DNA of 64,000 nt, taken from positions 1 to 64,000 of the forward strand of contig CAJMQE010000008.1 of the NCBI GenBank assembly GCA_905215405.1, given 5' to 3'. Position 1 is the first letter of the stretch. Each line of letters opens with the position of its first letter. Origin of the DNA: an uncultured bacterium. Its GTDB lineage: Bacteria; Bacillota; Clostridia; Lachnospirales; Lachnospiraceae. Positions 46,363 through 55,473 of this stretch are shown here, piece by piece. The notes under the pieces were generated by a model. It had not been told where the DNA came from. It saw only the letters and a list, made by a program, of their open reading frames with translations, and did not search any database. Both the position numbers and the translations under genes were made by a program.

Positions 46363-47534
46363 TATTCGCCAACTTTCTCTATTATTCTGTCAAACTTCGC
46401 CATGATATCATCCCACTGGAAATAATCATCCACATATTTACGTGCATTCAGGCACATCTGCTTATATTCTTCAGGATGCTCATGTAAAAATCTTAAGCAA
46501 CCTTCAAATTCGAAGTAATTCTTATAATAAAGTCCGCCATTGCTCTTAACACAATGTCCTCTTAATACATCACAAATACCATTAACGACAACTGGAATAG
46601 AGAGTGTCATTGCTTCAAGTACAGAGATTGAAAGACTTTCGAACTTGGATGGAAGAATCAGTGCTTTTGCACCTTTGATTCCATTGAACTTGTCCTCATC
46701 ACTGACAAATCCAAGACTGATGATATCTTCATGCTGTGGTACTTCAACCACTGCCTTTCCCATCAGTACAAGTTTCAGGTCACTCTTTACTCTCTTCTTA
46801 TATTCCATAAAGTATTGGAACAGTCTTGGACAATCCTTTCCTTCATCAATACGGCCAACATAGATAATATAATTATCGAGGTTGTATTTCTTTTTAAATG
46901 CATCCGGATCCACATTGTCCGGTACAGTAACGCCAACCCCCATAACTTCGTATGGTTTCTCTTCGATATGGAACAGTGACTGCACCAGATCTTTTTCCTC
47001 ATCTGTCAGGAATACATAAGCCTTTGGTGCTTCAAACACTTCTTCGTACATTTTGAAGTGAATAAATGGTTCCTGATGGGCTGTTGGAATAAAGATTGCT
47101 TTGTCCTTTACTCTGACAATACTTTTTACTGCCGGATAATAGAGATATGTGACAACAATTATTGCATCATATTCATCCTGATGTTCATCGACATAATCAA
47201 CGAGCTTTGGTGCATATGGTCCCATTGCCTCGATCCATCTGTCTGATGCTTCTTTCGGTGCATTTGGATTCTGCTGCATAGCGGAATCAAGCGCTGAAAA
47301 TGTTCTTGGAATACGTTCATGTTCCGTCTTAAATCTGCGGACCTTTACACCATTGATCGTTTCCACGCCTTCGTTATAATAATTGCTCCATTTTACATAC
47401 TCTACTGCGCAGGTTGTAAGTACTTCTACATCGTACTTTGCTGCTAATCGTTCTGCAATCTGTCTTGAATACAATTCAGAGCCACCATTTACTTCCAACC
47501 CATAACGCTGGTTGATGATTGCTATCTTCTTCAT
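46362..47534 (-). CDS. Family 4 glycosyltransferase
   Basis: A 390-residue GT-B enzyme from the ATG at 47534 (MKKIAIINQRYGLEVNGGSE), preceded by GGAG; a frame to 47552 lacks a ribosome site. The donor domain has YIIYVGRIDEGKDCPRLFQY, LVLMGKAVVEVP and SKFESLSISVLEAMTL, a GT4 EX7E motif. The layout is close to its upstream neighbour at 47596-48798, with which it shares KGAKALILPSK- and NNYFEFEGC-like blocks, suggesting a duplication. The sugar added is unknown; rhamnose or mannose would fit the GDP-sugar genes nearby. Confidence 0.86.
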   Translation of the reverse strand: MKKIAIINQRYGLEVNGGSELYSRQIAERLAAKYDVEVLTTCAVEYVKWSNYYNEGVETINGVKVRRFKTEHERIPRTFSALDSAMQQNPNAPKEASDRWIEAMGPYAPKLVDYVDEHQDEYDAIIVVTYLYYPAVKSIVRVKDKAIFIPTAHQEPFIHFKMYEEVFEAPKAYVFLTDEEKDLVQSLFHIEEKPYEVMGVGVTVPDNVDPDAFKKKYNLDNYIIYVGRIDEGKDCPRLFQYFMEYKKRVKSDLKLVLMGKAVVEVPQHEDIISLGFVSDEDKFNGIKGAKALILPSKFESLSISVLEAMTLSIPVVVNGICDVLRGHCVKSNGGLYYKNYFEFEGCLRFLHEHPEEYKQMCLNARKYVDDYFQWDDIMAKFDRIIEKVGE

Positions 47535-47595
47535 TTTCTCCAACCTTTCCAAGTCTTTTCTTCTGACTAATCACCAGGAATTTTTCTATTCTTCT

Positions 47596-48798
47596 TTAAT
47601 CCTGTTCTTCTTTTTTCTCACTTACCTGATTAAAGAACTGAATAAATCTGTCTACAATGACATCCCATTTAAAGTTATCAAGCACAAAATGACGTCCATT
47701 CTGTCCCATCTGTTCTGCTGTTTCTGGGTTGTCCTTTATATAATTAATACAGCCTTCAAATTCAAAGTAATTGTTAAAATACAATCCGCCTTTGGACTTT
47801 TCTGCAAAATATTTTGTAACATTACAGCCTTCATGTACAAGCACTGGTCTTTCACAAAGCCAGCTCTCCATGATAACGATAGAAAAGCTTTCGTTCTTTG
47901 ATGGCTGGCAAAGAAGCAGTGAGCCTGCACAAGCGTCGTATTTATCCTGTATATCAACAAATCCCAGATCTATTACGTCCTCTTTGATCTGTGCTGGTAC
48001 TTCCACCTGGCCACCACCGATCAGGATCAGCTTTAAGTTGCCTTCATTCCGCTTCTTATACTCATTAAAATAAGTAATCAGTGTATTGATGTTCTTAGCT
48101 GCATCCTTACGGCCTGCATAAATGATATAGGGATCATTGATCTTATATTTTTCGCGGAAACGCAGCTCATTATAATCAAAGTCTGTTTCCACGCCTTCTC
48201 CAAGTTCGATCGTATTGACCTTTGACAGATCATAAAGTCTGTTCGCCAGATCCATCTCCGGTTTTGCATGAAAAATAATACTGTTGATCTTACTGAACAG
48301 TTCCTTAAATCTACGGAAATATGCATAATTTTCATCATGCAGACATGGGATCAGTACCGCCTTCTCCAGACAGGCCTGCATTCCATAATAAGTCGTACCG
48401 AACATATAAGGAATAAATGCAAAGACAAGATAATCGTCCTTATGCTCTGCGATATACTCATACATATCCGGACTATTGACCATTTCCTTCAGGAATATAT
48501 CCTCTTCTTCTATTGTAATTGGAAGGTTATTCATGATCTTATAATTGATCTTGTGAAATGCCTCCATATTTCCTTTTCTGACCTTAAATCTTCTGATTGG
48601 TATTCCATCACAGTCTTCGATTCCAGGTTTAAAGTAATTTTCCGTCCAGTCTGAATTAAAATCCTTAACACATGTTGTGATGATTTCTACTTCAAACCCG
48701 CTCTTATGCAAATGTGTAACCGTACCACGAAGTTCCATTTCTGCTCCACCAGGAATCTCTTTATGATACCATGGGATAACAAAACCTATTTTCTTCAT
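47596..48798 (-). CDS. Family 4 glycosyltransferase
   Basis: A 400-residue GT-B enzyme: IGFVIPWYHKEIPGGAEMEL at the N-terminus, PYIIYAGRKDAAKNINTLIT, LILIGGGQVEVP and SKNESFSIVIMESWLCERPV with the EX7E motif. FEGCINYIKDNPETAEQMG also occurs in similar form in the next GT4, so the two are paralogs. GGAGG precedes the ATG at 48798. It belongs to the Wzm/Wzt operon and should extend the main chain in the cytoplasm. Confidence 0.87.
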   Translation of the reverse strand: MKKIGFVIPWYHKEIPGGAEMELRGTVTHLHKSGFEVEIITTCVKDFNSDWTENYFKPGIEDCDGIPIRRFKVRKGNMEAFHKINYKIMNNLPITIEEEDIFLKEMVNSPDMYEYIAEHKDDYLVFAFIPYMFGTTYYGMQACLEKAVLIPCLHDENYAYFRRFKELFSKINSIIFHAKPEMDLANRLYDLSKVNTIELGEGVETDFDYNELRFREKYKINDPYIIYAGRKDAAKNINTLITYFNEYKKRNEGNLKLILIGGGQVEVPAQIKEDVIDLGFVDIQDKYDACAGSLLLCQPSKNESFSIVIMESWLCERPVLVHEGCNVTKYFAEKSKGGLYFNNYFEFEGCINYIKDNPETAEQMGQNGRHFVLDNFKWDVIVDRFIQFFNQVSEKKEEQD

Positions 48799-48843
48799 TT
48801 ACTCCTCCATTTCTGCACTGGGTGCGTACATCACAAGTCCGTC

Positions 48844-49920
48844 CTACTGCTGCTGTTCAATGAATTTATTCAGATAATTTTTGAACTGTTCTGCAATGGT
48901 TTCATATTTAAAATCCTGCAGTCTTCTTTTCTGTTTTTCAATAATACTCTCTCTGAGTTCCTGATCATTGACCAGTCTCTCTAGACATTTAGCGACAAAC
49001 ACCGGATCCTTGTCATCGACAACAAATGCGCTTCCTCCAAGAGTATCAGGCACTGCGGAAGAACGATACGCGAGCACTGGTACGTCAAAGATCATTGCTT
49101 CCACAAGTGGAACACAGAATCCTTCATGTTCACTCATGCACACGAATGCATCTGCGACCTTATAATAGGCGAGGATCTGATTGAATTTTATGTGTCCTGT
49201 AAATATTACATCATCTACGCCGATCTTTTTGATATATTTCTTCAGTCTGTGATAATAAACATCTGTATCCTTGTAAGATCCCACCAGAATCAGTCGGGAC
49301 TTTGGATTACAGTACTTTTTATAGTAATAAAATGCTGCAATGATATCTTCCTGTTTTTTATTCGGTGCGATTCTACCGGTAAAGATGATATTCGTATACC
49401 CATCTTTATAACGGTTGATCACAGCTTTATCTGGTTTTTTCTCATAATCGTGAAGCGGAATTACAATTGGAAGAACATCGATCGCACATTTATAATCCAT
49501 AGCGATCAGCTCCTTTTTATTGAACTCTGAATCGGCCAGACAGTAGTCCACCTTGTCACTTAAGAATTCTGCGCCTTCCAGCCCCCATGCGTTGATATCC
49601 CTGATAAATTCATCATTACCTTCAAAGAATTCAGGTGGGGTAATATTATGATAAATTACAATTTTCTTACATTTGTACTCTGCAAGCTTTTTATTCAGAT
49701 CATTACCAGTTGAAAGATGATAGATAATTATGTCCTTCTCATTCAGTTCAGGCATCTTTTCCAGCGGCAGTGCTGTTTTGCTGTCTAATGGCTTTACAAT
49801 GCTGTCTGCATATATATTAGACTTATATCCCATTCCTCTTAATACATCCCTGAGTGCAACGGTATCGTTACTTACTGCATCTCCGTATGCTATTGTCGGA
49901 ATCAATTGTACTATCTGCAT
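48844..49920 (-). CDS. Family 4 glycosyltransferase
   Basis: A 358-residue GT-B enzyme: QIVQLIPTIAYGDAVSNDTV, IVIYHNITPPEFFEG, ADSEFNKKEL, NIIFTGRIAPNKKQEDIIAA, LILVGSYKDTDVYY and SEHEGFCVPLVEAMIF with the EX7E motif. It resembles the mannosyl/rhamnosyltransferases that work with WbdD-type systems in ABC-dependent clusters; this comparison is from memory. AGAGGT precedes the ATG at 49920. It lies next to the coiled-coil protein and methyltransferase genes. Confidence 0.87.
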   Translation of the reverse strand: MQIVQLIPTIAYGDAVSNDTVALRDVLRGMGYKSNIYADSIVKPLDSKTALPLEKMPELNEKDIIIYHLSTGNDLNKKLAEYKCKKIVIYHNITPPEFFEGNDEFIRDINAWGLEGAEFLSDKVDYCLADSEFNKKELIAMDYKCAIDVLPIVIPLHDYEKKPDKAVINRYKDGYTNIIFTGRIAPNKKQEDIIAAFYYYKKYCNPKSRLILVGSYKDTDVYYHRLKKYIKKIGVDDVIFTGHIKFNQILAYYKVADAFVCMSEHEGFCVPLVEAMIFDVPVLAYRSSAVPDTLGGSAFVVDDKDPVFVAKCLERLVNDQELRESIIEKQKRRLQDFKYETIAEQFKNYLNKFIEQQQ

Positions 49921-49976
49921 TTCATACCTCTACGTATAACAAACTCTTACGTTTCTGTTGTAACTTAGTTTGTTTC

Positions 49977-50405
49977 TTATTTGGATTCTAATTTTTCGAT
50001 TCTTGCTGTAAGTTCTTCTACCTGTTTCTTTAACTCTTCATTTTCACGGTTCTTTTCGTCAACGTAACAGTTCATCTGGTTCATGATTCTAACGAGAGAC
50101 GCATTGAATCCATCCTGTTCCATTACGATTGGCTCTACAAAGAAATAAGTCAGTTTTCTGATTACTTTCTTGAAAAATACTGCAACTCTTGAACCAGGAA
50201 GTGCTCTGTAAGCCTGTACATTCCAGCCATGGTTAATTGTATATAATTCTTCATTAAAGGCAACTTTGTCAAATTCATTGACATTCATGCTGCTTGTATC
50301 AACAACAATATCATCAAAGCTGAGCAGATCATTTGTATATCCTTTTTCTCTGATCTCAGTTCTTATCTCCTGCATAATTGATTCGATATTAATTTCTTTA
50401 GACAT
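49977..50405 (-). CDS. Small coiled-coil protein next to the methyltransferase, function unknown
   Basis: A 142-residue soluble protein. The first 60 residues are acidic (NIESIMQEIRTEIREKGY). The middle holds VAVFFKKVIRKLTYFFVEPI, an amphipathic, basic and aromatic stretch that could touch the membrane. The last 40 residues (from about 103) are a heptad coiled coil (ENEELKKQVEELTARIEKLE). I do not recognise a family. Its place between a GT4 and a coiled-coil methyltransferase suggests a scaffold or chain-length part of the ABC-type assembly complex. GGAGG precedes the ATG. Confidence 0.7.
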   Translation of the reverse strand: MSKEINIESIMQEIRTEIREKGYTNDLLSFDDIVVDTSSMNVNEFDKVAFNEELYTINHGWNVQAYRALPGSRVAVFFKKVIRKLTYFFVEPIVMEQDGFNASLVRIMNQMNCYVDEKNRENEELKKQVEELTARIEKLESK

Positions 50406-50438
50406 TTCTCTAATCCTCCATTGTCTTTCAATGCCAAT

Positions 50439-51581
50439 TTACTTTCTGGCGATAATTGCATAATCCTGGCTTCCGAACAATGTATCAGATACCAGCTGCA
50501 TTGCATTATTGAACTCTTCCAGATTTTCAATGTCCCCGCTTAACTTAGGTATTGTAACAGGAAGTTTACTTGTGTCTGTATAATAAATTTCAACATGACT
50601 GAAGCCTGCTTTTTCAGCACAGTACTGCAGTGTCAGTGGATGAACAGGTTTTACATGAGATGGATCCATATAGAATGCATGTGTATAAATTGCAAGTGAA
50701 GTTGGATTTGGTGTTTCCATAATAAAGTAACAACCTTCTTCCAGCTTTTCATAAGCAGTATTACAAAGTGTAATAATCTGCTCAATTGTCATATGTTCTA
50801 CCAGCTGTCCTGCAAAAATACCATCAACGGCTTTTGCACCATTCAAATATTCAATTGCATCCATCTGATAAGCTTCCAGGTCATTTAACTTACAACAGTC
50901 AATTGCTTTTCCATAAAGATCAATGCCGACTGCTTTAATATTATGTTCTTTAAGTATTTTCAGGAATTCGCCACGGCCACAACCGATATCAACGACATTC
51001 TTCTTTCCTTCATAGTATGGAAGATACTGTTCCTGAACTGCTTTAATATGTTCCTGACTTCCTCTGAATCTGTTTTCAAAATCAAAATAATCAATGCCAA
51101 CATAAGAATCTTCTGGCTGTGCATCTTCTACTGTATTGACTACTGTACCTGCAACTGCTGTTGTAGTCTCATCTGCTGTAGCTTTTGCATCAGAAACTAC
51201 TGCACCTGTTCCATTGACTGCAGCTTTTTTCAGTTTTTCCTGACTGCTCTTGATCTTTCGTAATTCTTCATTGATACCAAGAATATTTTCAAAGATCTTT
51301 TCTCTCTGAATTCTGCCATCATTGATATAATCACCATGATCTTTCAGTTTTCCATTGTTGTCTCTGATATTGACTTCGAGGTTTGTCACTCTTTCATTTA
51401 ACTGATTGATTGCTACATCATGCTGTGATAATCTTTCACTCATACTTTTTTCGTTTGCAGCAAGTTCGTCCTGCAATCTTGAAAGAAGTGGAGCTGCTGC
51501 TCTGTAGACCATTTTACGAAATGTCTTCTTTAAGCCGCTCTCCTTTGCAAGTAATTCATCAATTTCACCATCAATATTCAT
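50439..51581 (-). CDS. SAM-dependent methyltransferase with N-terminal coiled coil
   Basis: A 380-residue protein from the ATG at 51581, which has GAGG seven bases upstream; an ATG at 51593 would include that site. Residues about 30-115 form a coiled coil (INQLNERVTNLEVNIRDNNG). An Ala/Thr-rich linker (about 117-155) follows, then a Rossmann methyltransferase domain (about 165-380) with VVDIGCGRGEFLKIL for SAM and GIFAGQLVEHM. It is reminiscent of WbdD/WsaE-type proteins, which cap or methylate ABC-exported polymers and set length with a coiled coil, but with the coiled coil at the other end. Terminal methylation is inferred. Confidence 0.82.
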   Translation of the reverse strand: MNIDGEIDELLAKESGLKKTFRKMVYRAAAPLLSRLQDELAANEKSMSERLSQHDVAINQLNERVTNLEVNIRDNNGKLKDHGDYINDGRIQREKIFENILGINEELRKIKSSQEKLKKAAVNGTGAVVSDAKATADETTTAVAGTVVNTVEDAQPEDSYVGIDYFDFENRFRGSQEHIKAVQEQYLPYYEGKKNVVDIGCGRGEFLKILKEHNIKAVGIDLYGKAIDCCKLNDLEAYQMDAIEYLNGAKAVDGIFAGQLVEHMTIEQIITLCNTAYEKLEEGCYFIMETPNPTSLAIYTHAFYMDPSHVKPVHPLTLQYCAEKAGFSHVEIYYTDTSKLPVTIPKLSGDIENLEEFNNAMQLVSDTLFGSQDYAIIARK

Positions 51582-51655
51582 ATTTATCCTCATTTCTGTG
51601 TGTCTTCACACATCCTGCCTTTAAAAATGTCCTTTATTGTGAACGTTTGGTTTTA

Positions 51656-52954
51656 TCATTTAACGTCTTTAAAATCCCAGTCATGAACGACTCTTGCAAC
51701 ACCAACATCATCAATATTGGAATATACTTCAAATTTTAAAGCTTCTTTATAGTAATCTACTGGAATACCGATCTCCGATTCAATCGCGATATCAATAATA
51801 TATTCACCAGGGAGTAATTCCACATCCCTGAAACGTACATTGATCTCTCCATCCTCGTTCAGATCGAATTCATCCAGTTTCTCGATTCGTGTATTTGTAC
51901 CATAACACTGTACGCCGTCACCTCGGAAGATTCCGATGCCAAATACCGCATCTTTGACCTTTTCCTTGACTTTGTAACTCATCGCAAGTGTCATATCATC
52001 GCCTGTGGCAAATACGTTCTGCTTTTCTCCATTTTTATCAAGCAGATCGATTTCTGTAATTCTAGCATGACCATTGCCCCAACGGTTCTTTTTCTTCTGT
52101 TCTTCTTCCTCTTCGGCTTTTCTCTCTTTTTCTCTTTTTGCCTTTGTGCTTTCATCCTCATGCTCGCCTTTGAGTTCTCTTTGTCTTTCTGCCTCTTTTT
52201 CAGCGATTTTCTTTCTTTCCTGACCCATAAAGTCAAGATACTTTGGATGAATTTCTCTAGGTGCACCTTCTGCCTTGATCTCACCATCCTGTAACCAGAT
52301 AGATCTGTCACAGATCTGTTCGATCTGGCCAAGTGAATGGGATACAATTACAATAGTTGTTCCCTGTGCTTTGATTTCTCTTAATCTGTTGAAACATTTT
52401 GCCTGGAAGTTGGCATCACCAACACCAAGGATCTCATCGATCAGAAGTATTTCCGCATTTACGTTGATTGCAACAGAAAATGCAAGTCTCATGTACATAC
52501 CTGAAGAATAAGTTCTTACAGGATTATCTATAAAATGTTCCAGTTCGGAGAATGCTACGATATCATCAAATCTGGAATCAATTTCCTTCTTGGACAGACC
52601 AAAAATAGCAGCGTTCGTATAAATATTTTCACGACCACTCATATCAGGATGAAATCCTGCACCAAGTTCGATCAGACTGGAAACACGGCCCTTTAATTCA
52701 ATAGAACCTGTATCTGGATAGATGATCTTACTGAGCAGTTTCAGAGTTGTACTCTTACCACAGCCATTATGTCCGATCAGACCGATTGCTTCACCTTTTT
52801 TCACTTCAAAGCTGACGCCATTTAACACCCATCTTTCTTCATATCTGTTACGGCTTCTGAAGAGGAGTCTTTCTTTCAGCTGGTTTCCTTTATCAAAATA
52901 AACTTTGAATTTTTTCGTTAAATCTTTTACTTCTATTGCATTTCCCTGTTTCAT
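51656..52954 (-). CDS. wzt: ABC transporter ATP-binding protein for polysaccharide export with C-terminal recognition domain
   Basis: A 432-residue protein from the ATG at 52954, nine bases after GGAGG; the TTG at 52972 is less likely. The nucleotide-binding domain has Walker A GHNGCGKST (about 61-69), signature YSSGM, and Walker B ILLIDEILGVGD. A very charged linker (about 245-290, Lys/Glu/Arg repeats) leads to a C-terminal beta domain (about 295-432), like the carbohydrate-binding domain of Wzt that reads the polymer's terminal cap. This fits the nearby methyltransferase. It starts one base after the permease stop. Confidence 0.94.
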   Translation of the reverse strand: MKQGNAIEVKDLTKKFKVYFDKGNQLKERLLFRSRNRYEERWVLNGVSFEVKKGEAIGLIGHNGCGKSTTLKLLSKIIYPDTGSIELKGRVSSLIELGAGFHPDMSGRENIYTNAAIFGLSKKEIDSRFDDIVAFSELEHFIDNPVRTYSSGMYMRLAFSVAINVNAEILLIDEILGVGDANFQAKCFNRLREIKAQGTTIVIVSHSLGQIEQICDRSIWLQDGEIKAEGAPREIHPKYLDFMGQERKKIAEKEAERQRELKGEHEDESTKAKREKERKAEEEEEQKKKNRWGNGHARITEIDLLDKNGEKQNVFATGDDMTLAMSYKVKEKVKDAVFGIGIFRGDGVQCYGTNTRIEKLDEFDLNEDGEINVRFRDVELLPGEYIIDIAIESEIGIPVDYYKEALKFEVYSNIDDVGVARVVHDWDFKDVK

Positions 52955-52955
52955 C

Positions 52956-53741
52956 TTATAATTCCTCCGCAAAACCTTTCTGAAGTTTTCTAAATACTAC
53001 GTATCCAACAACAACAAAAACAACACCCATTAACAGTGCCAGTGACAGAGTAGAAAGCTGTGGCGCCTGTTTGTAATACAGAATATCTCTATACGCAACA
53101 ACAATAGGTGTCATAGGGTTCAGATTAAAGATGGTCCTGAGCTGAATTGGTAAGCCCTGTACCAGATCTGCACTATAAAGTACAGGTGTCATATACATCC
53201 ATGCCATTGTAATAATACCAAGGATGTATTCAAGATCTCTAAAATATACAGTCAGCGCAGATGCAAGTAATGCGAATCCCAGTGACAGAATGTACTCAAC
53301 GATCATAACAATTGGAAGATACAGAAGTGCCATTGGATTGATTCCACGTCCTGAAATGATCAGAACTGCAAATATTACAAGGAATGTCAGGAGCATATTG
53401 ACGAATCCGCCTGTTACGCTCGCGATAGGCATAATTTCTCGTGGAAAGTATATCTTTTTGACCATATCTTTCGAGGCCAGAATACTACTTGATCCACTTG
53501 TTACAGAAGCACTGAAGAAAATCCATGGTACCAGCGCAACAAACAGGAATATATAGTATTGTGGTGTATCATTATGCATAACAACTGAAAATACAAGTGT
53601 ATAAACTACTAACTGAAGCAGTGGATTGATAAATGTCCACATAAATCCAAGCACGGATCCCTTGTAACGGCCACGCAGGTCTTTTCTTACAAGGCTGATG
53701 ATCATTTCCCTATAATCATATAATTCTTTTAACGCTTTCAC
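52956..53741 (-). CDS. wzm: ABC transporter permease for polysaccharide export
   Basis: A 261-residue permease with six hydrophobic segments. The ABC-2-type signature region FMWTFINPLLQLVVYTLVFS and the N-terminal LVRKDLRGRYKGSVLG are typical of Wzm/TagG proteins. It moves undecaprenyl-diphosphate-linked polymer outward with Wzt. GTG start at 53741 with AGAGGT nine bases upstream. Its stop is one base from the wzt start, the usual wzm-wzt coupling. Confidence 0.95.
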   Translation of the reverse strand: MKALKELYDYREMIISLVRKDLRGRYKGSVLGFMWTFINPLLQLVVYTLVFSVVMHNDTPQYYIFLFVALVPWIFFSASVTSGSSSILASKDMVKKIYFPREIMPIASVTGGFVNMLLTFLVIFAVLIISGRGINPMALLYLPIVMIVEYILSLGFALLASALTVYFRDLEYILGIITMAWMYMTPVLYSADLVQGLPIQLRTIFNLNPMTPIVVAYRDILYYKQAPQLSTLSLALLMGVVFVVVGYVVFRKLQKGFAEEL

Positions 53742-53747
53742 TTTTTA

Positions 53748-55034
53748 TTACCTCTCTTTGTGTTCTGAATATATCTGTTCAATTCTGTTATTCATAAGCT
53801 TAACTGCATTTTCCATACTAAGCTTGTCATCGATATATTTCTTTGCCTTCTTTGCCAGTTCTTCGGCATATTCTCTATCTTCATATAATCTGGTCATAAA
53901 GAGAGATGCCTGATCAATATCGGCATCTGCCCATCTTGTGCCTTTTCTGAACAATCCATAATCTCTGTCCAGTTCAATCAGTCTGACATCGACCATACAT
54001 GCGACATCTGGATTCATAAATTCTGTATTTGCCGACCAGTTTGTAGCAATTACAGGGGTCCCCACCAGCATAGCCTCTGCCATTCCAAGACCAAATCCTT
54101 CTGCTCTGTGAAGGGAAACCAGCACATCTACACATTTCACAAGACTATTTACTTCTACTTTGGACATATTCCGGGTAATAAAATATATATTATTATATCC
54201 ATCCAGATACGCCTTAATCTTCTGCAGCTCTGTTTCATCTTCAGAACCATTAATTTTAATAACCAGTCCGACTTCCTGATTCTCTTTGCCGAACGCCTTT
54301 TTAAATGCCTCAAGGACACCAATGGGATTCTTTCTCTCCATTTCACTGCTGCTGCAGTACATCATATAGAAGAGATACTGATCTTGTGGAAGACCAAAAT
54401 ACTCCCTGTCAAATCTATCGTCAGTCGGAGTCTGCACGGCATATGGAATCGTAATGACCGGCTTGTCCGTCTTCTTTCTGATACTTTCACTCACGAATTC
54501 AGCCGGTGTCCAGATTTCATCCACCAGACCGATACATCCTGTCCACTCATCAGGAAATGTTTCCTGCTCCCAGAGCCAGAATGCAATATTATATCTGTTA
54601 TCAAATACTTTCTTACCCAACTGCATAAAACCTACAGTCAACTCACCTGCATTAATATGAACAATATTAATATTGTAAGGTAAATCCTGTGATATCTTAT
54701 AATCATAAGATGTGTCCGTCATACTCAGGTCCGGTGAATCATAATAATTGTATACACCGAAGTCCCTGCCAGTGTGATCCAGGATGTCAGCTACCAGACG
54801 GCTGCTCTGTCCAAGTCCTGTATCCGCTTTGATACTTCCTATTAAATTAATTCCATCTTTATATTTATCCGGACTAAATGGTTCTATCTTCTCGTTCAAT
54901 AACTTTCTGGTCTTTCTTTCCACCAGTTTGTCTTTTGCTTTTCTAAGCCAATCAATAGGTATTACCTTAACAAGCACTGGCTTGCATTTTGCTGCAGTAT
55001 CTATTGCTATCTTCGATAAATCCATAGTTTTCAC
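53748..55034 (-). CDS. Family 4 glycosyltransferase, first gene of the Wzm/Wzt operon
   Basis: A 428-residue GT-B enzyme with a basic N-terminal extension of about 60 residues. NLIGSIKADTGLGQSSRLVA starts the acceptor domain, PYNINIVHINAGEL and IAFWLWEQETFPDEW follow, and the donor domain has SLHRAEGFGLGMAEAMLVGTP (EX7E). GLGQSSR- and WLWEQE-type motifs occur in mannosyltransferases of ABC-type O-polysaccharide clusters (from memory). GTG start at 55034, four bases after GGAG; the ATG at 55025 is the alternative. The operon promoter lies about 80 bases upstream. Confidence 0.86.
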   Translation of the reverse strand: MKTMDLSKIAIDTAAKCKPVLVKVIPIDWLRKAKDKLVERKTRKLLNEKIEPFSPDKYKDGINLIGSIKADTGLGQSSRLVADILDHTGRDFGVYNYYDSPDLSMTDTSYDYKISQDLPYNINIVHINAGELTVGFMQLGKKVFDNRYNIAFWLWEQETFPDEWTGCIGLVDEIWTPAEFVSESIRKKTDKPVITIPYAVQTPTDDRFDREYFGLPQDQYLFYMMYCSSSEMERKNPIGVLEAFKKAFGKENQEVGLVIKINGSEDETELQKIKAYLDGYNNIYFITRNMSKVEVNSLVKCVDVLVSLHRAEGFGLGMAEAMLVGTPVIATNWSANTEFMNPDVACMVDVRLIELDRDYGLFRKGTRWADADIDQASLFMTRLYEDREYAEELAKKAKKYIDDKLSMENAVKLMNNRIEQIYSEHKER

Positions 55035-55115
55035 TTAACTCCATACTCTAATTATCAGCTGATAAAACGGGGTTTTCTTACCAACATAACTGTATTGTGT
55101 CATTTCAATCAGACT

Positions 55116-55144
55116 ATTATAGCACGACACCCCTATAAATGCAA
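55116..55144 (-). promoter_or_regulatory. Promoter of the Wzm/Wzt operon
   Basis: On the minus strand TTGCAT (55139-55144) and a perfect TATAAT (55116-55121) with extended TGC are 17 bases apart. It lies about 82 bases before the first gene. The remainder of the 55035-55473 gap holds a palindrome and a terminator; between 55177 and 55325 I see nothing. Confidence 0.8.
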
Positions 55145-55159
55145 TAATCTAGCGTTTTA

Positions 55160-55176
55160 ATACCCCTTAGGGGTAT
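55160..55176. repeat. Perfect 17-bp palindrome upstream of the Wzm/Wzt promoter
   Basis: ATACCCCTTAGGGGTAT is symmetric around its central T. It ends 16 bases upstream of the -35 hexamer. A further AGGGGT half-site occurs on the minus strand within the promoter spacer (about 55130). This looks like a regulator binding region. Confidence 0.6.
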
Positions 55177-55325
55177 ATGGTAAAATCTTTGTAATCCCGC
55201 ATAAATACAGGTTTTCTCATCAATTCATCCACCACTGTCATTCCACTTCATACGAGGACCCGCTCTGCGATCAGACGCCTATTGTGTGATCAGATACTAC
55301 TGAAAGGTTTCTTCCCTTATGCAAT

Positions 55326-55385
55326 AAAAAAGCACCCTCCTTCCCATGCAGATTTCTCCGCAGTCAGGAAGGAGCAGTGCCCCCT
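55326..55385 (-). terminator. Intrinsic terminator after the SGNH/MBOAT/rml operon
   Basis: CTCCTTCC (55337-55344) pairs with GGAAGGAG (55367-55374), extended by GCAC/GTGC, with a T-run on the minus strand (A at 55326-55331). A T-run also follows on the plus strand. It lies about 90 bases after the stop of the last gene of Region D. Confidence 0.88.
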
Positions 55386-55473
55386 TTTTATCTAATTCGT
55401 CTAATGGATCATTATTCTTAGATCTTTAAATTGTCGTAGTTCAAATCCAGCTTTTTCAACATTTCTATTATTA

